A stretch of DNA of 64,000 nucleotides, from the NCBI RefSeq assembly GCF_021532375.1, contig NZ_JAKGAP010000026.1:35222-99221 (forward strand), written 5' to 3'. Source of the stretch: Paenibacillus alkaliterrae. GTDB taxonomy: Bacteria; Bacillota; Bacilli; Paenibacillales; Paenibacillaceae. Below, one piece after another: positions 46,320 through 54,598 of this stretch. Position numbers and translations under genes: made by a program. The stretch's first letter is position 1, and each line of letters starts with the position of its first letter. The notes beneath the pieces were generated by a model. That model worked only from the letters and a program-made list of their open reading frames with translations. It was not told where the DNA came from and did no database searches.

Positions 46320-47715
46320 GCCCTTCTCCCCCCTCCGTGCTTGGCGCAGCTCGTTTCTCCGCTTGAACGCTTCGCTTCGGAAACGTCATGATGACGGAAG
46401 TCCCCTCGCCTATCTTACTGCGAAGCTGCAGCATGCCTTTATGCTTACGCATGACATGATAAGCATATGGAAGACCCAAGCCAAAGTTGGTATCGCTGCC
46501 GCTCTTTGTCGTATAAAAAGGTTCAAGCACCTTCTTGATTTCACTCTTTTCCATACCCGGCCCCGTGTCCCGGACCTCAATGATCAGCACCCGCTTCGTT
46601 TCGCTGAATCGGACGAGCAGTTCGCCATTGCCCTTCATCGCTTCCAGCGCATTCGCTGCTATGTTGCCTAATGCTTCGCTGACTTGGGCAGGATCTACCC
46701 GGCACGTCCAGCCTGCGAGAAGCTCCGTACGAAGCTTAATGCCCCCCAGCGCCGGCGCATACGACTTCAAGGTTTGGTCAATGAGCAGAGCCAAATCAAC
46801 CTCCTCCGCCTGCAGCACCAAGTCCTCTGTGCGGCGGTGAACCCTTTGCAGCATGTCTTGCATATGCCGTGACGCATTAAGAACCGTTTCGATATCAGCC
46901 AACAGCTCTTGCTGATCGGTTGCGATCGCGTACGCCTTCATTTTCTCGCTGAACAGCCGCATTTTACCCGCATCGTTCTTGATCGCATGGTTGAGTATCG
47001 CCGTTCCCGAAGTAACCGCCCGCAGGGTGGAATCAAACCTTCTTCGATCGACCATCACGCGGACGCCCATAAAACCGTAGGTGAACAGACCCACGACGAA
47101 AACGGTTACCCCCAGCCCCACGATCCACGTATTGTAGACCCACATGCGCAGCATGCCGAAGCTAGGCAGCACATAATTCATTACCATGCAAAATAAAACG
47201 GGCGGCAGCACAGCAGAGCAAACGATCCAATGCGTACGGGAAAAGGCGGCATACAGCTGGCGTTTCAGCAGCACTTGAACCGCTCCGTACAACATGTACG
47301 GCACCGCCCACCAAACGACAATTTTGAAGGAGATGGGATACATTTCCGTATAAAATGGCGTAAATACGATACAGCCGATAATGGGTAGCAGCAGCAAAAA
47401 TGGCATGAGCTCCTGCAGTCGATCCGGCAATCGTACCGGCTGGTAGGCCATCGCGAATAAAAGGAAGGCGTATGGAAGTCCGTAATACGATATTAGAGAC
47501 GCTGACGCTTGCAGACGATAAAGCAGTTGCTGCGCTACCTCGTTCATTCCCGCTTCCTCCATCACCGGAAGCCACTGCAGATCAAGCACGGCGGCAAGCG
47601 CGCCTGCTCCGCCGCTGAACGCCACCGCACCCAGCCAGCGATTGACGGACGCGCGCCGGTCCGAAAGCCATACGATGGCCGCTACAGCCCACAAAGCGAT
47701 AAGAACGAACAGCAT
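46285..47715 (-). CDS. Sensor histidine kinase with seven-helix N-terminus
   Basis: The 476-residue protein starts with about seven hydrophobic helices (residues 1-220) and no obvious extracellular domain. The dimerisation motif is unusual, TAILNHAIKNDAGKMRLF with His 243, followed by HATPase motifs NIAANALEAMKG (N box), VRDTGPGM (G1) and FGLGLPYAYHVMRKHKG (G2). It is the partner of the LuxR-type regulator downstream. The membrane-only input region suggests it senses a lipophilic signal, membrane state or a partner protein. Confidence 0.92.
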   Translation of the reverse strand: MLFVLIALWAVAAIVWLSDRRASVNRWLGAVAFSGGAGALAAVLDLQWLPVMEEAGMNEVAQQLLYRLQASASLISYYGLPYAFLLFAMAYQPVRLPDRLQELMPFLLLLPIIGCIVFTPFYTEMYPISFKIVVWWAVPYMLYGAVQVLLKRQLYAAFSRTHWIVCSAVLPPVLFCMVMNYVLPSFGMLRMWVYNTWIVGLGVTVFVVGLFTYGFMGVRVMVDRRRFDSTLRAVTSGTAILNHAIKNDAGKMRLFSEKMKAYAIATDQQELLADIETVLNASRHMQDMLQRVHRRTEDLVLQAEEVDLALLIDQTLKSYAPALGGIKLRTELLAGWTCRVDPAQVSEALGNIAANALEAMKGNGELLVRFSETKRVLIIEVRDTGPGMEKSEIKKVLEPFYTTKSGSDTNFGLGLPYAYHVMRKHKGMLQLRSKIGEGTSVIMTFPKRSVQAEKRAAPSTEGGEGHGQHSGMDYRG

Positions 47716-47737
47716 AAGGCATCTCCTTCACAACAGA

Positions 47738-48418
47738 CTACTCTTTGTTCCCGCTTGTATCCGTACTACGCACCCATTCGAAGCCGATTTTGTTCAGAAA
47801 AGCTTTCGCCAACACCATGTGGCCCGCCGCAGTCGGGTGAACGCGATCCCACGCAAGCGTAGATGCATACAGCTCTTCAAGCACCTTATTAAAGGCTGCT
47901 TGCGTATCGACGAATAAGCAATCGTTCCGCTCCGCCGTTCTCTTCACAATCGCACCGTACTCGTCCATCGTTGCCCGCATGGCATCCTTGTCATTGCTTT
48001 CAATATAAAATGGAGTCATCAGCACAACGCCATTCACGAGCGGCTTCGTCTCCGCGATTAAAGATTGAAGAGTGTGCTCATATTCATCCTTATAAACATG
48101 CCACTCCGGGATGAAAGGCGTATCATATTGCCGCCACACATCATTTGTACCTATCATAACGGCAAGCCAATCCGGCTTGCGGTCAATAACGTCCGCCTGC
48201 CAGCGGTCCTTCAAGTCACGGACCGTATGGCCGCTTGTGCCCATATTGACAACGCGAATGCCGAGTTCGGGATACACGGCCTGCAGCAGCGCATCTACGT
48301 TTGCGACATATCCTTTCCCCAGCGCACCGAATAATCCTTCGCCATTCGGACGATTACGCTCGCAATCCGTAATCGAATCCCCGATAAAAAGTAACTTTTG
48401 CCCTTTCGTCAACCGCAT
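47738..48418 (-). CDS. SGNH/GDSL-type esterase or lipase
   Basis: A cytoplasmic SGNH hydrolase of 226 residues: block I LLFIGDSITDCERNRPNGE (nucleophile Ser about 15), block II Gly in VVNMGTSGHTV, block III MIGTNDVWR and block V DRVHPTAAGHMVLAKAF with catalytic Asp and His. No signal peptide. Close relatives act as rhamnogalacturonan or xylan acetylesterases or general carboxylesterases. The ATG at 48418 has GGAGG 8 bases upstream. It lies 22 bp upstream of the kinase gene on the same strand. Confidence 0.92.
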   Translation of the reverse strand: MRLTKGQKLLFIGDSITDCERNRPNGEGLFGALGKGYVANVDALLQAVYPELGIRVVNMGTSGHTVRDLKDRWQADVIDRKPDWLAVMIGTNDVWRQYDTPFIPEWHVYKDEYEHTLQSLIAETKPLVNGVVLMTPFYIESNDKDAMRATMDEYGAIVKRTAERNDCLFVDTQAAFNKVLEELYASTLAWDRVHPTAAGHMVLAKAFLNKIGFEWVRSTDTSGNKE

Positions 48419-48506
48419 GAACATGGCCTCCCATAAGTTGAATTAATAGAAATACACCAAATTATACCTACCATATCACAATTTTTATCGATGTTAAACA
48501 AACAAA

Positions 48507-48545
48507 AAAAGCTATCCAGCCCCAGGAGGCGGACAGCTAAATATA
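48507..48545 (-). terminator. Terminator after the DUF1836 gene
   Basis: On the minus strand AGCTGTCC-GCC pairs with GGC-T-GGATAGCT (one bulge) and is followed by seven T. Confidence 0.8.
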
Positions 48546-48548
48546 GCT

Positions 48549-49319
48549 TTATTCCGGACATAAAAATAAAGTCGCATTACAATACCGTCTTGCTAACGAA
48601 TGGAAATAGGACGTTTGTATCGAAATGACCGCGACTAACAAGATATTGCGCACGGCTTCCCATTGCTGTTCCGTAAGATTGGGCAGCCTGCTTGCAAACT
48701 GATTAGCCGAAGAACGAATGACATGCTCCGTTAATAAATCCTGATGCGGATTTTCTTTCAAATGACCGGAAATATCGAGCAGTTGATCGTTATTTGCATC
48801 CAACTCCTCAAACATGCTCGTATACGATGCATATAGTTCAATTGGTCCGACCAAGTCATCTTTTTCGTCCTCGGGTTTTTTGAACACAATCTCGAAGAGC
48901 TTACGAATGGATTCAAAATCAAGATTTGACTTTAAATCATCAATAATGAATATCAGCGCCGCTTGGTTAAGCGAATATTTTTTGCCGGCCTTCGGGCAGT
49001 CGAAATAAGGCTTGAAGTCTCGCTTCACCCAATTTTGCATGGAGGTGATCGACAGATTTGAATATTCTATAAGCTGGCCGAGAGCCGCGATCTCATGAAG
49101 CGAGAAGCCCTTCCTCTCGGTTCCCTTGATCAGCTTTTCAATAATGGGAGGCAGCAGCGTGGATAAAAATGCAGGCAGGCCGCTCCCTTGCTCTAAATCA
49201 GATTGATGCGTTTTGGTCCATGCGGTCTGCAGCACCTGAAGCGGCTTCTTATCATACTTTCCGTCCAGGGCGAGCAGCAAACAAGCCATCTCTTTTCGAG
49301 TAAGCGTAAAGGACTCCAT
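48549..49319 (-). CDS. DUF1836 domain protein
   Basis: The 256-residue product carries a DUF1836-like region with a winged-helix-type segment (IEYSNLSITSMQNWVKRDFKPYFDCPKAGKKYSLNQAALIFIIDDLKSNLDFESIRKLFEIVF), which suggests a MerR-like DNA-binding fold. The N-terminal 60 residues resemble no family I know. The ATG at 49319 follows GGAGGAAGGG. It is divergent from the CBS-domain transporter gene and could regulate it; that is inference from position only. Confidence 0.82.
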   Translation of the reverse strand: MESFTLTRKEMACLLLALDGKYDKKPLQVLQTAWTKTHQSDLEQGSGLPAFLSTLLPPIIEKLIKGTERKGFSLHEIAALGQLIEYSNLSITSMQNWVKRDFKPYFDCPKAGKKYSLNQAALIFIIDDLKSNLDFESIRKLFEIVFKKPEDEKDDLVGPIELYASYTSMFEELDANNDQLLDISGHLKENPHQDLLTEHVIRSSANQFASRLPNLTEQQWEAVRNILLVAVISIQTSYFHSLARRYCNATLFLCPE

Positions 49320-49481
49320 AACCCTTCCTCCTCGCAGTAATGTCTTTACAAGTTCATATGAACTCATCATATGCCTGAGTTTGACCGTTGTAAAGGCTCG
49401 AAAATCAATGATAATAAGCTTTTCCAGCTTGTTAACTCGCTCATAAAGGTCTTAAAAGGCTGTAAGCGTTGCATATGGCGT

Positions 49482-49511
49482 TTGTCATAAAGGGGAAGGA
49501 TTCGTTATAGT
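49482..49511 (+). promoter_or_regulatory. Promoter of the CBS/CorC transporter gene
   Basis: TTGTCA (49482-49487), 18 bases, TATAGT (49506-49511), about 50 bases before the start codon. Confidence 0.6.
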
Positions 49512-49562
49512 AGTAAATAAGTATACAAAAATTCATATAAAAAAGGGTAGTGAGAAACGAAA

Positions 49563-50885
49563 ATGGGTAGTATAGGATTCAATTTATTCATGGTTGCTCT
49601 ACTTATTTTATTAACTGCTTTTTTCGTCGCAACGGAGTTCGCCATCGTTAAACTGCGCTCCAGTCGGATTGATCAGTTAGTGCTTGAGGGCCGAAAGAAC
49701 GCGCTTGCCGTTCAACGTGTTACGAGCAATCTGGATGCCTACTTGTCAGCCTGCCAATTAGGGATAACGATTACAGCGCTTGGGCTGGGCTGGTTAGGTG
49801 AACCAACAGTTGAAAAACTGCTTTTACCCTTGTTTGAACGTTTTGAATTAAACAGTGATCTCAGTCATATTTTATCCTTTTTGGTCGCATTTATTTCTAT
49901 AACCTTTCTTCATGTCGTTGTCGGGGAGCTTGCTCCGAAAACATGGGCCATTCAGAAGGCCGAATTTATTAGCTTTTTAACAGCGAAGCCGATTATTTTC
50001 TTTCATACCTTAATGTATCCTTTCATCTGGCTGCTCAACGGCTCCGCTAACGCTCTTGTCCGTTTATTCGGCTTAAAGCCTGCCACAGAGCATGAGGAAG
50101 CACATTCCGAAGAAGAGATTCAAATCATTCTTAACGAAAGCTTTCAAAGCGGCAAGATCAATAACACTGAATACGGGTATGTAAGCCGTATTTTCGCATT
50201 CGATGAATTGTTAGCGAAGGAAATTATGGTGCCCCGCACCGATATGGTCTGCTTGTACACGAACAAATCGTTGCTAGACAATATGGATATTATTCGTAAA
50301 GAGCAATACACACGTTTCCCGGTTGCCCTCGAGAGCAAGGACAACATCGTAGGTATGATTAATACGAAACAGCTGTTCTTGGAGTATGAGACGGATCGCG
50401 ACTTTGATTTCAAGAAGCTCGTGCATCCGGTCCTCAGTGTATCCGAGGTTACTCCGGTCAAGATGCTGCTGAAGCGCATGCAGCTAGAACGCGTTCATAT
50501 CGCTATATTGGTGGATGAATACGGCGGAACGTCTGGACTTATTACGATTGAAGATATACTTGAAGAAATCGTCGGCGAAATTCGAGACGAGTTTGATGCA
50601 GACGAACGGAAGGATATCGAGCAGCTTGCAGACAATTGCTACCTGCTTGACGGTAAAGTATCGCTAAGCGAGCTTAGCGACTTAACAGGCATGAACTTCG
50701 AGGAAGAGGATGTCGATACGGTCGGCGGCTGGCTGTACAGCCAGGTTCCAGATCCGAAGCCAGGCAAAGAGCACTATTACGATCAATATAAATTCATTAT
50801 CCGTGAAACAAGCAAAAACCGGATTCGCAAGGTCGAGATGCTCACTTTGCAAAACGAAGCAGAGTTAGAAGGCGAGACGGCATAA
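49563..50885 (+). CDS. DUF21-CBS-CorC_HlyC membrane transporter (hemolysin family)
   Basis: The 440-residue protein has a DUF21/CNNM membrane domain of four helices (about 1-180, with TAFFVATEFAIVKLRSSRI and HVVVGELAPKTWAIQKAE), two CBS domains (MVPRTDMVCLYTNKSLLDNM, FPVALESKDNIVGMIN and ERVHIAILVDEYGGTSGLITIEDILEEIVGEI) and a C-terminal CorC_HlyC domain (GKVSLSELSDLTG). Homologues in Bacilli export Mg2+ or influence Mg2+ and Co2+ resistance. It is transcribed alone. Confidence 0.95.
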   Translation: MGSIGFNLFMVALLILLTAFFVATEFAIVKLRSSRIDQLVLEGRKNALAVQRVTSNLDAYLSACQLGITITALGLGWLGEPTVEKLLLPLFERFELNSDLSHILSFLVAFISITFLHVVVGELAPKTWAIQKAEFISFLTAKPIIFFHTLMYPFIWLLNGSANALVRLFGLKPATEHEEAHSEEEIQIILNESFQSGKINNTEYGYVSRIFAFDELLAKEIMVPRTDMVCLYTNKSLLDNMDIIRKEQYTRFPVALESKDNIVGMINTKQLFLEYETDRDFDFKKLVHPVLSVSEVTPVKMLLKRMQLERVHIAILVDEYGGTSGLITIEDILEEIVGEIRDEFDADERKDIEQLADNCYLLDGKVSLSELSDLTGMNFEEEDVDTVGGWLYSQVPDPKPGKEHYYDQYKFIIRETSKNRIRKVEMLTLQNEAELEGETA

Positions 50886-50902
50886 TTTCAGTTTAATCGT
50901 CC

Positions 50903-50949
50903 AAGGGGCTGTCCCAAGAGTCATCCATGATGACCAAGGGACAGCCCTT
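50903..50949 (+). terminator. Long hairpin after the CBS/CorC gene
   Basis: AAGGGGCTGTCCC pairs with AGGGACAGCCCTT around a 21-base loop. The T-run that follows is weak, so termination is probable but not certain. Confidence 0.6.
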
Positions 50950-51045
50950 CGTATGTCTTGGAAGCTCATTAATGGTACTCAGTAAAGAATGGTTTTCAGC
51001 CAAAAAGCACTTCTTTTTTCGAAAATTCAAACTTTAAAAAAACAC

Positions 51046-51074
51046 TTGCATTTATTTTGGATTCTGTGTAATAA
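51046..51074 (+). promoter_or_regulatory. Promoter of the tRNA-Thr/tRNA-Pro unit
   Basis: TTGCAT (51046-51051), 17 bases, TAATAA (51069-51074), about 28 bases before tRNA-Thr. Confidence 0.6.
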
Positions 51075-51102
51075 TACATCTTGTGTTTAACGAAAAACAC
51101 GT

Positions 51103-51178
<76 letters not shown>

Positions 51179-51188
51179 CCTCTTTTCA

Positions 51189-51265
51189 CGGGACGTAGCT
51201 CAGCTTGGTAGAGCACCTGGTTTGGGACCAGGGGGTCGCATGTTCAAATCGTGTCGTCCCGACCA
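51189..51265 (+). tRNA. tRNA-Pro (anticodon TGG)
   Basis: Acceptor CGGGACG pairs with CGTCCCG, the D arm has GCTCAGCTTGGTAGAGC, the anticodon stem CCTGG/CCAGG encloses TTTGGGA with anticodon TGG, and the T arm contains TGTTCAAATC. CCA is encoded. It lies 10 bases after tRNA-Thr, probably on one transcript. Confidence 0.96.
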
Positions 51266-51299
51266 TCGTGAACGCATTTCATGTAATCATACATAGAAG

Positions 51300-51331
51300 A
51301 AAGAAGCTTGAGCGATCAAGCATCTTTTTTG
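51300..51331 (+). terminator. Terminator after the tRNA pair
   Basis: GCTTGA-GCGA-TCAAGC followed by ATCTTTTTT on the plus strand. It is also the boundary with the convergent M48 gene, which ends at 51333. Confidence 0.75.
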
Positions 51332-51332
51332 T

Positions 51333-52721
51333 TTATATCGGCTCTCCTCGTTCCAGAAGCAATTGCGCTATTTCATCATATCCGTTCTCTAACGCATAAT
51401 CCGCTGCGGTACGGTCGGTATCATCGGCAATAGCCGGATCTGCCCCGGCGTCTAATAATAGCTGAACAGATTCGGCGTCGCCATTCGCAGCCGCTGTCAT
51501 GATTGGTGCCCAGCCTGAGCTGTCCTGAAGATTAGGATTGGCTCCGTGCTCTAGTAAAAAAGCAACGATCTCTAAGCTCTCATTAAATAAAGCAATTGTA
51601 AGTGCCGTTTCTTCATAACTATGCTCAACCATATCGGGGTCGGCGCCTGCTGTGATCAAGGATGACGCTATTTCAAGCTCATTGAGTTGAGCGGCCCACA
51701 TAAGCGCCGTCCACCCTTCCCCATCCGTTACGTTCGGATCCATACCGCCTTCAAGCAAGGCTTCTACCCGCTCTATATCTCCTTCCGAGGCTGCGGCCAA
51801 CAGTTCATCCGACGATTCTGTTTCCGTAATCGAATCCGCAAACTGAACGATCGCTTTCGAGAATACAACCCCAAGCACGATCGAGCCAACCAATGCAACC
51901 ATGATAACTAGAAACACAATGGGACCTATTTTGGACGATTTGAAAACGGTCGTCGTAGCGATTCCCGCAAATTGCTGGATAGCATAAATCCGCTTTGGAA
52001 GCGGCGGGTGCGTGGACAGCTTCTCCGACAGCCATACGAAGAAACCTCTTTCCTGACTGCTGTGCAGCAAGTATTCCTCACGATCGACGCGCTTATAAAG
52101 CGATTTGCCTATCGCTAATATCGTTAAGCCGTTCATTGCCGCGTCGGCATCATTCGTGAAATAAGTCGCCATACGATCACAGGTGTATTCGCATGCTCTA
52201 GAATACGCTTCTCCAATAAACGGGAACCATAGAGCGGGAATGATGGCCAACTGCTTCATTATATGATTTCGCTTAATATGGGCAAGCTCATGCGTAATGA
52301 TAAAAGTCAGCTCCTTGCTCCCGCCCGCTTGTATCAGTTCGAATAAATCCGAATAAAGCACAACCATGTTCCGGCCAAAAAAACGCGATGCGAAGGCATT
52401 TAGAATGCCGCTGGACTCCATCACATACACATCAGGAATCACGGCAAAGCCCATCTTCGCACACTGCTCCTGCACCGTCTCGTATACCTCCGGAAATTGC
52501 TTTGGCGTTATACGCACCCCGTTCGTTCGAATGCTTGCCATCATTATCGCTTGGGCGAATAAAGGCAGCAAAACAAGAATCGGAATTACAAAAATAAAGA
52601 TGATCGATACCAGCAACCCTAAGTACACAAAAACGCTGAAAATAAGCGCTAATACAAAATACCGGTCTTCCTTTCTGTGAACAAGCGACGTATTCAAATC
52701 ATACGAATTCAACTCCAACAT
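51333..52721 (-). CDS. M48 metalloprotease fused to ankyrin repeats
   Basis: The 462-residue product has two N-terminal membrane helices (about 20-60), an M48/HtpX-type peptidase domain with zinc motif HELAHIKRNH (144-153) and the downstream Glu in SRACEYTCDR. A third transmembrane segment follows (IGPIVFLVIMVALVGSIVLGVVF), then about five ankyrin repeats, for example GWTALMWAAQLNELEIASSLITAGADP and GWAPIMTAAANGDAESVQLLLDAGADP. HtpX-like enzymes degrade damaged membrane proteins; the ankyrin tail may recruit partners or substrates. The start is uncertain: the ATG at 52721 follows AAGGGA closely, with further in-frame starts to 52763. Confidence 0.92.
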   Translation of the reverse strand: MLELNSYDLNTSLVHRKEDRYFVLALIFSVFVYLGLLVSIIFIFVIPILVLLPLFAQAIMMASIRTNGVRITPKQFPEVYETVQEQCAKMGFAVIPDVYVMESSGILNAFASRFFGRNMVVLYSDLFELIQAGGSKELTFIITHELAHIKRNHIMKQLAIIPALWFPFIGEAYSRACEYTCDRMATYFTNDADAAMNGLTILAIGKSLYKRVDREEYLLHSSQERGFFVWLSEKLSTHPPLPKRIYAIQQFAGIATTTVFKSSKIGPIVFLVIMVALVGSIVLGVVFSKAIVQFADSITETESSDELLAAASEGDIERVEALLEGGMDPNVTDGEGWTALMWAAQLNELEIASSLITAGADPDMVEHSYEETALTIALFNESLEIVAFLLEHGANPNLQDSSGWAPIMTAAANGDAESVQLLLDAGADPAIADDTDRTAADYALENGYDEIAQLLLERGEPI

Positions 52722-52806
52722 TCCCTTCAGAAAACAATACACGCCAAATACACGGAATACCAAAAGCTTTGTATCCCGTATTCAAACGCCCGTTTCTTCC
52801 TATACG

Positions 52807-52926
52807 CTATTGATCAGAGTCATCCCATTTTTTCGAATAGGCTTTCTTCGTGACCCACAAAGTTATCCACGTTAGAAGTACAACGATTATGCCGGAAAAA
52901 ATCCATACGCCCGCCGGAACGTCCAT
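52807..52926 (-). CDS. Small single-span membrane protein (39 aa)
   Basis: The frame starts at an ATG with GGGAGG 9 bases upstream. It encodes a short N-terminus (MDVPAG), one hydrophobic helix (VWIFSGIIVVLLTWITLWVT) and a charged tail ending KKWDDSDQ. Size and topology are those of small accessory subunits of membrane complexes, but no family is recognised. It lies about 85 bp upstream of the M48-ankyrin gene on the same strand and could be co-transcribed. Confidence 0.65.
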   Translation of the reverse strand: MDVPAGVWIFSGIIVVLLTWITLWVTKKAYSKKWDDSDQ

Positions 52927-53027
52927 CTCTATATGCCTCCCTTCATCTTCTCCGTATATTGTACAAGATAATCTTCGTTTATTATCATCAAATCGGTTAA
53001 CAAATTAGTAACATTTGCTTGAACCTA

Positions 53028-53230
53028 GTGAACCTCCCCGACTTACTTGTTATCACAAGTTGAAGTCGGGGCTTCTTACCACCAGCATCTTCCATGCACC
53101 TTTGTAGAATTGGGTTTGCCAACTCTACTCCATACTCGGAGGTAGGGGTGTCATCGAAGCTGCCTAAGTAAGCAACATGTGTCTTCGCACACATGGGGCG
53201 GAACAGCCCATCTACTACTTTTTGCTTACG
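53028..53230 (-). ncRNA. Probable omega/re-RNA of TnpB
   Basis: In studied TnpB systems the guide RNA covers the 3' end of tnpB and the element right end, with the guide taken from the flanking DNA. Here about 200 non-coding bases follow the tnpB stop and contain short inverted repeats (CATGTGTG/CACACATG-type around 53175-53205) and the right-end double hairpin. The predicted guide is the adjacent minus-strand flank TAGGTTCAAGCAAATGTTAC. Placement is by analogy. Confidence 0.5.
53036..53071. repeat. Right-end hairpin of the IS element
   Basis: CCCCGACTT (53036-53044) pairs with AAGTCGGGG (53063-53071); inside, ACTTGT pairs with ACAAGT around TATC, with a two-base bulge. This matches the subterminal hairpin of IS605-type right ends. 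Confidence 0.85.
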
Positions 53231-54404
53231 CAATCCGTAGATACTTCATCTTCGTTTCCACATCGAAATGCAAGATCTCCTCATGCAGCGCCTTACTGAG
53301 AATATTCCTTGCACCATGAATATCCCGGTGCTCGTTATATCCGCATGTACAACTGTAATTTCTCGATGAGATCTTCTTTCTCTTCTGGCAGACAGGACAT
53401 GTCTGACTCGTATACGATTCTTCTACGAGATGGAGCTTTATGCCATGCTGCTCCAGCTTGTACGTCAAATACTGCTCCACTTTACCAAATGACCAGTTCG
53501 ATAATTTCTGCGCTTGCTTACGAGGGACGCGTTTCTTCTTCCGAGTGTTGCGCTGTATACCTTCCACTTTTCCCACATAGACATCCGATACGGACTGCTC
53601 GATACACCAATCCACAAACTTCTTCGTCGTTTTGTGCAGAGCATCTCTGAGCTGCTTGGTGGACTTCGAAAGGATATAACGTTTGGCCCTCTGATATTTC
53701 TTCCATTGCCGAGAGCCTTGCTTGCATTTGGACTGCAACCGCTGAATCTCACCTGCCTTTTTGTTTCGCAATCGATGAATGGCGCGTACTTTTCTGCCGG
53801 TTACAATCAGGCTTCCTCCATCTTGGCCAAATGCCGCGATGGTATGAATTTCACCCAGATCTACGCCCGCCGCATTCTGCTCACCATACGAATTGCTCTC
53901 TTTCCCATCCTCATAAGAGACTGCGAGGTATAATCCGTTATCATAGCAAAGCTCTATTTCTTTGATATGTCCCTCGGGTAGACGAGAGGTATGTACCACA
54001 ATCGGTTTCTCTCTTGTTCCATGATGATTGCCCATGGATAGTTCGATTTTACCGTTCTCATTGATTTTGAAACCATCTTTTGCCCATTTCGTGTTGTAAT
54101 GATCTTTTTTCTTGTAGGGATACCGCGAAGTCTTGATCCCTTTTTGCACGGATTGATAAGCGCCAGTTCGAGCAAACACATATTTATGACAGACGGCCTG
54201 AATGGACTGACTGTGCAAATGGAATCTGCCTTTGGTTTTCTTCTGAAGCTCCGATTGCGAAATCCATTTCTGATGCTTCATGTAATAATCTTTGGCTAGC
54301 TGCAAGCATTCGTTCCACACCTGAGCAGATTCCCGATTACAATCAAATAATCGATCGATATCCCGTTTTGATGCTTGAAAAGGCACAATTTGACCTCGAA
54401 TCAC
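53226..54404 (-). CDS. tnpB: RNA-guided endonuclease TnpB
   Basis: TnpB cleaves DNA guided by an RNA from its own right end and helps the element persist at its donor site. The 392-residue product has an N-terminal OrfB_IS605 domain and a split RuvC domain with all three acidic residues, Asp 182 in AAGVDLGEIHTIA, Glu 281 in VGKVEGIQRN and Asp 361 in NEHRDIHGARNI. The zinc ribbon CPVC-(12)-CTC lies between the last two. The gene looks intact and so probably active. The GTG at 54404 has AGGGGG 8 bases upstream; GTG 54413 and ATG 54410 are alternatives. Two LexA-like boxes flank its promoter. Confidence 0.93.
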   Translation of the reverse strand: MIRGQIVPFQASKRDIDRLFDCNRESAQVWNECLQLAKDYYMKHQKWISQSELQKKTKGRFHLHSQSIQAVCHKYVFARTGAYQSVQKGIKTSRYPYKKKDHYNTKWAKDGFKINENGKIELSMGNHHGTREKPIVVHTSRLPEGHIKEIELCYDNGLYLAVSYEDGKESNSYGEQNAAGVDLGEIHTIAAFGQDGGSLIVTGRKVRAIHRLRNKKAGEIQRLQSKCKQGSRQWKKYQRAKRYILSKSTKQLRDALHKTTKKFVDWCIEQSVSDVYVGKVEGIQRNTRKKKRVPRKQAQKLSNWSFGKVEQYLTYKLEQHGIKLHLVEESYTSQTCPVCQKRKKISSRNYSCTCGYNEHRDIHGARNILSKALHEEILHFDVETKMKYLRIA

Positions 54405-54420
54405 GGTCATCACCCCCTAT

Positions 54421-54463
54421 CGAACATACGTTTGATAAGTCCATCATACCACACATACGTTCG
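54421..54463 (-). promoter_or_regulatory. tnpB promoter with two LexA-like (SOS) boxes
   Basis: An extended -10 (TGGTATGAT, hexamer at 54443-54448) precedes tnpB on the minus strand without a good -35. It is flanked by CGAACATACGTTTG (54421-54434, 12 of 14 to the B. subtilis LexA consensus CGAACATATGTTCG) and by minus-strand CGAACGTATGTGTG (54450-54463, 11 of 14). Their centres are 29 bp apart. Their position over the promoter fits repression by LexA. Confidence 0.5.
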
Positions 54464-54540
54464 TATTTGGAGGTATAAATACGAAAATTTCCACAAAAAA
54501 ACGGTTGTTCATTTTGCTCTTTTCCTACCCGTCTCTTACA

Positions 54541-54564
54541 GGGGGAATGCATCATTCATCCCCC
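54541..54564. repeat. Left-end hairpin of the IS element
   Basis: On the minus strand GGGGGATG pairs with CA-T-TCCCCC around AATGATG, leaving one extrahelical T. An imperfect hairpin with a bulged T is the hallmark recognised by Y1 transposases at IS200/IS605 left ends. Confidence 0.7.
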
Positions 54565-54598
54565 ACCTAAGGAGGAAGGGGACTTCTGACCGATATAG

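Larger units (their letters stand above)
53028..54598 (-). mobile_element. IS200/IS605-superfamily element, IS1341 type (tnpB only)
   Basis: A roughly 1.57-kb element holds one gene, tnpB, and no Y1 transposase tnpA. Both ends carry imperfect subterminal hairpins, as in IS200/IS605 elements, and there are no inverted terminal repeats or target duplications. I place the right end after GGTTCAC (53028) and the left end next to TTTAA (54599-54603), a sequence known as a target or TAM of related elements. Both boundaries are inferred by eye and could be off by some bases. Without tnpA it would need a transposase in trans. Confidence 0.75.

Noticed and set aside
52997..53233. 78-codon minus-strand frame after tnpB
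   Set aside because: It runs through the IS right-end hairpin and probable guide-RNA region and resembles no protein.
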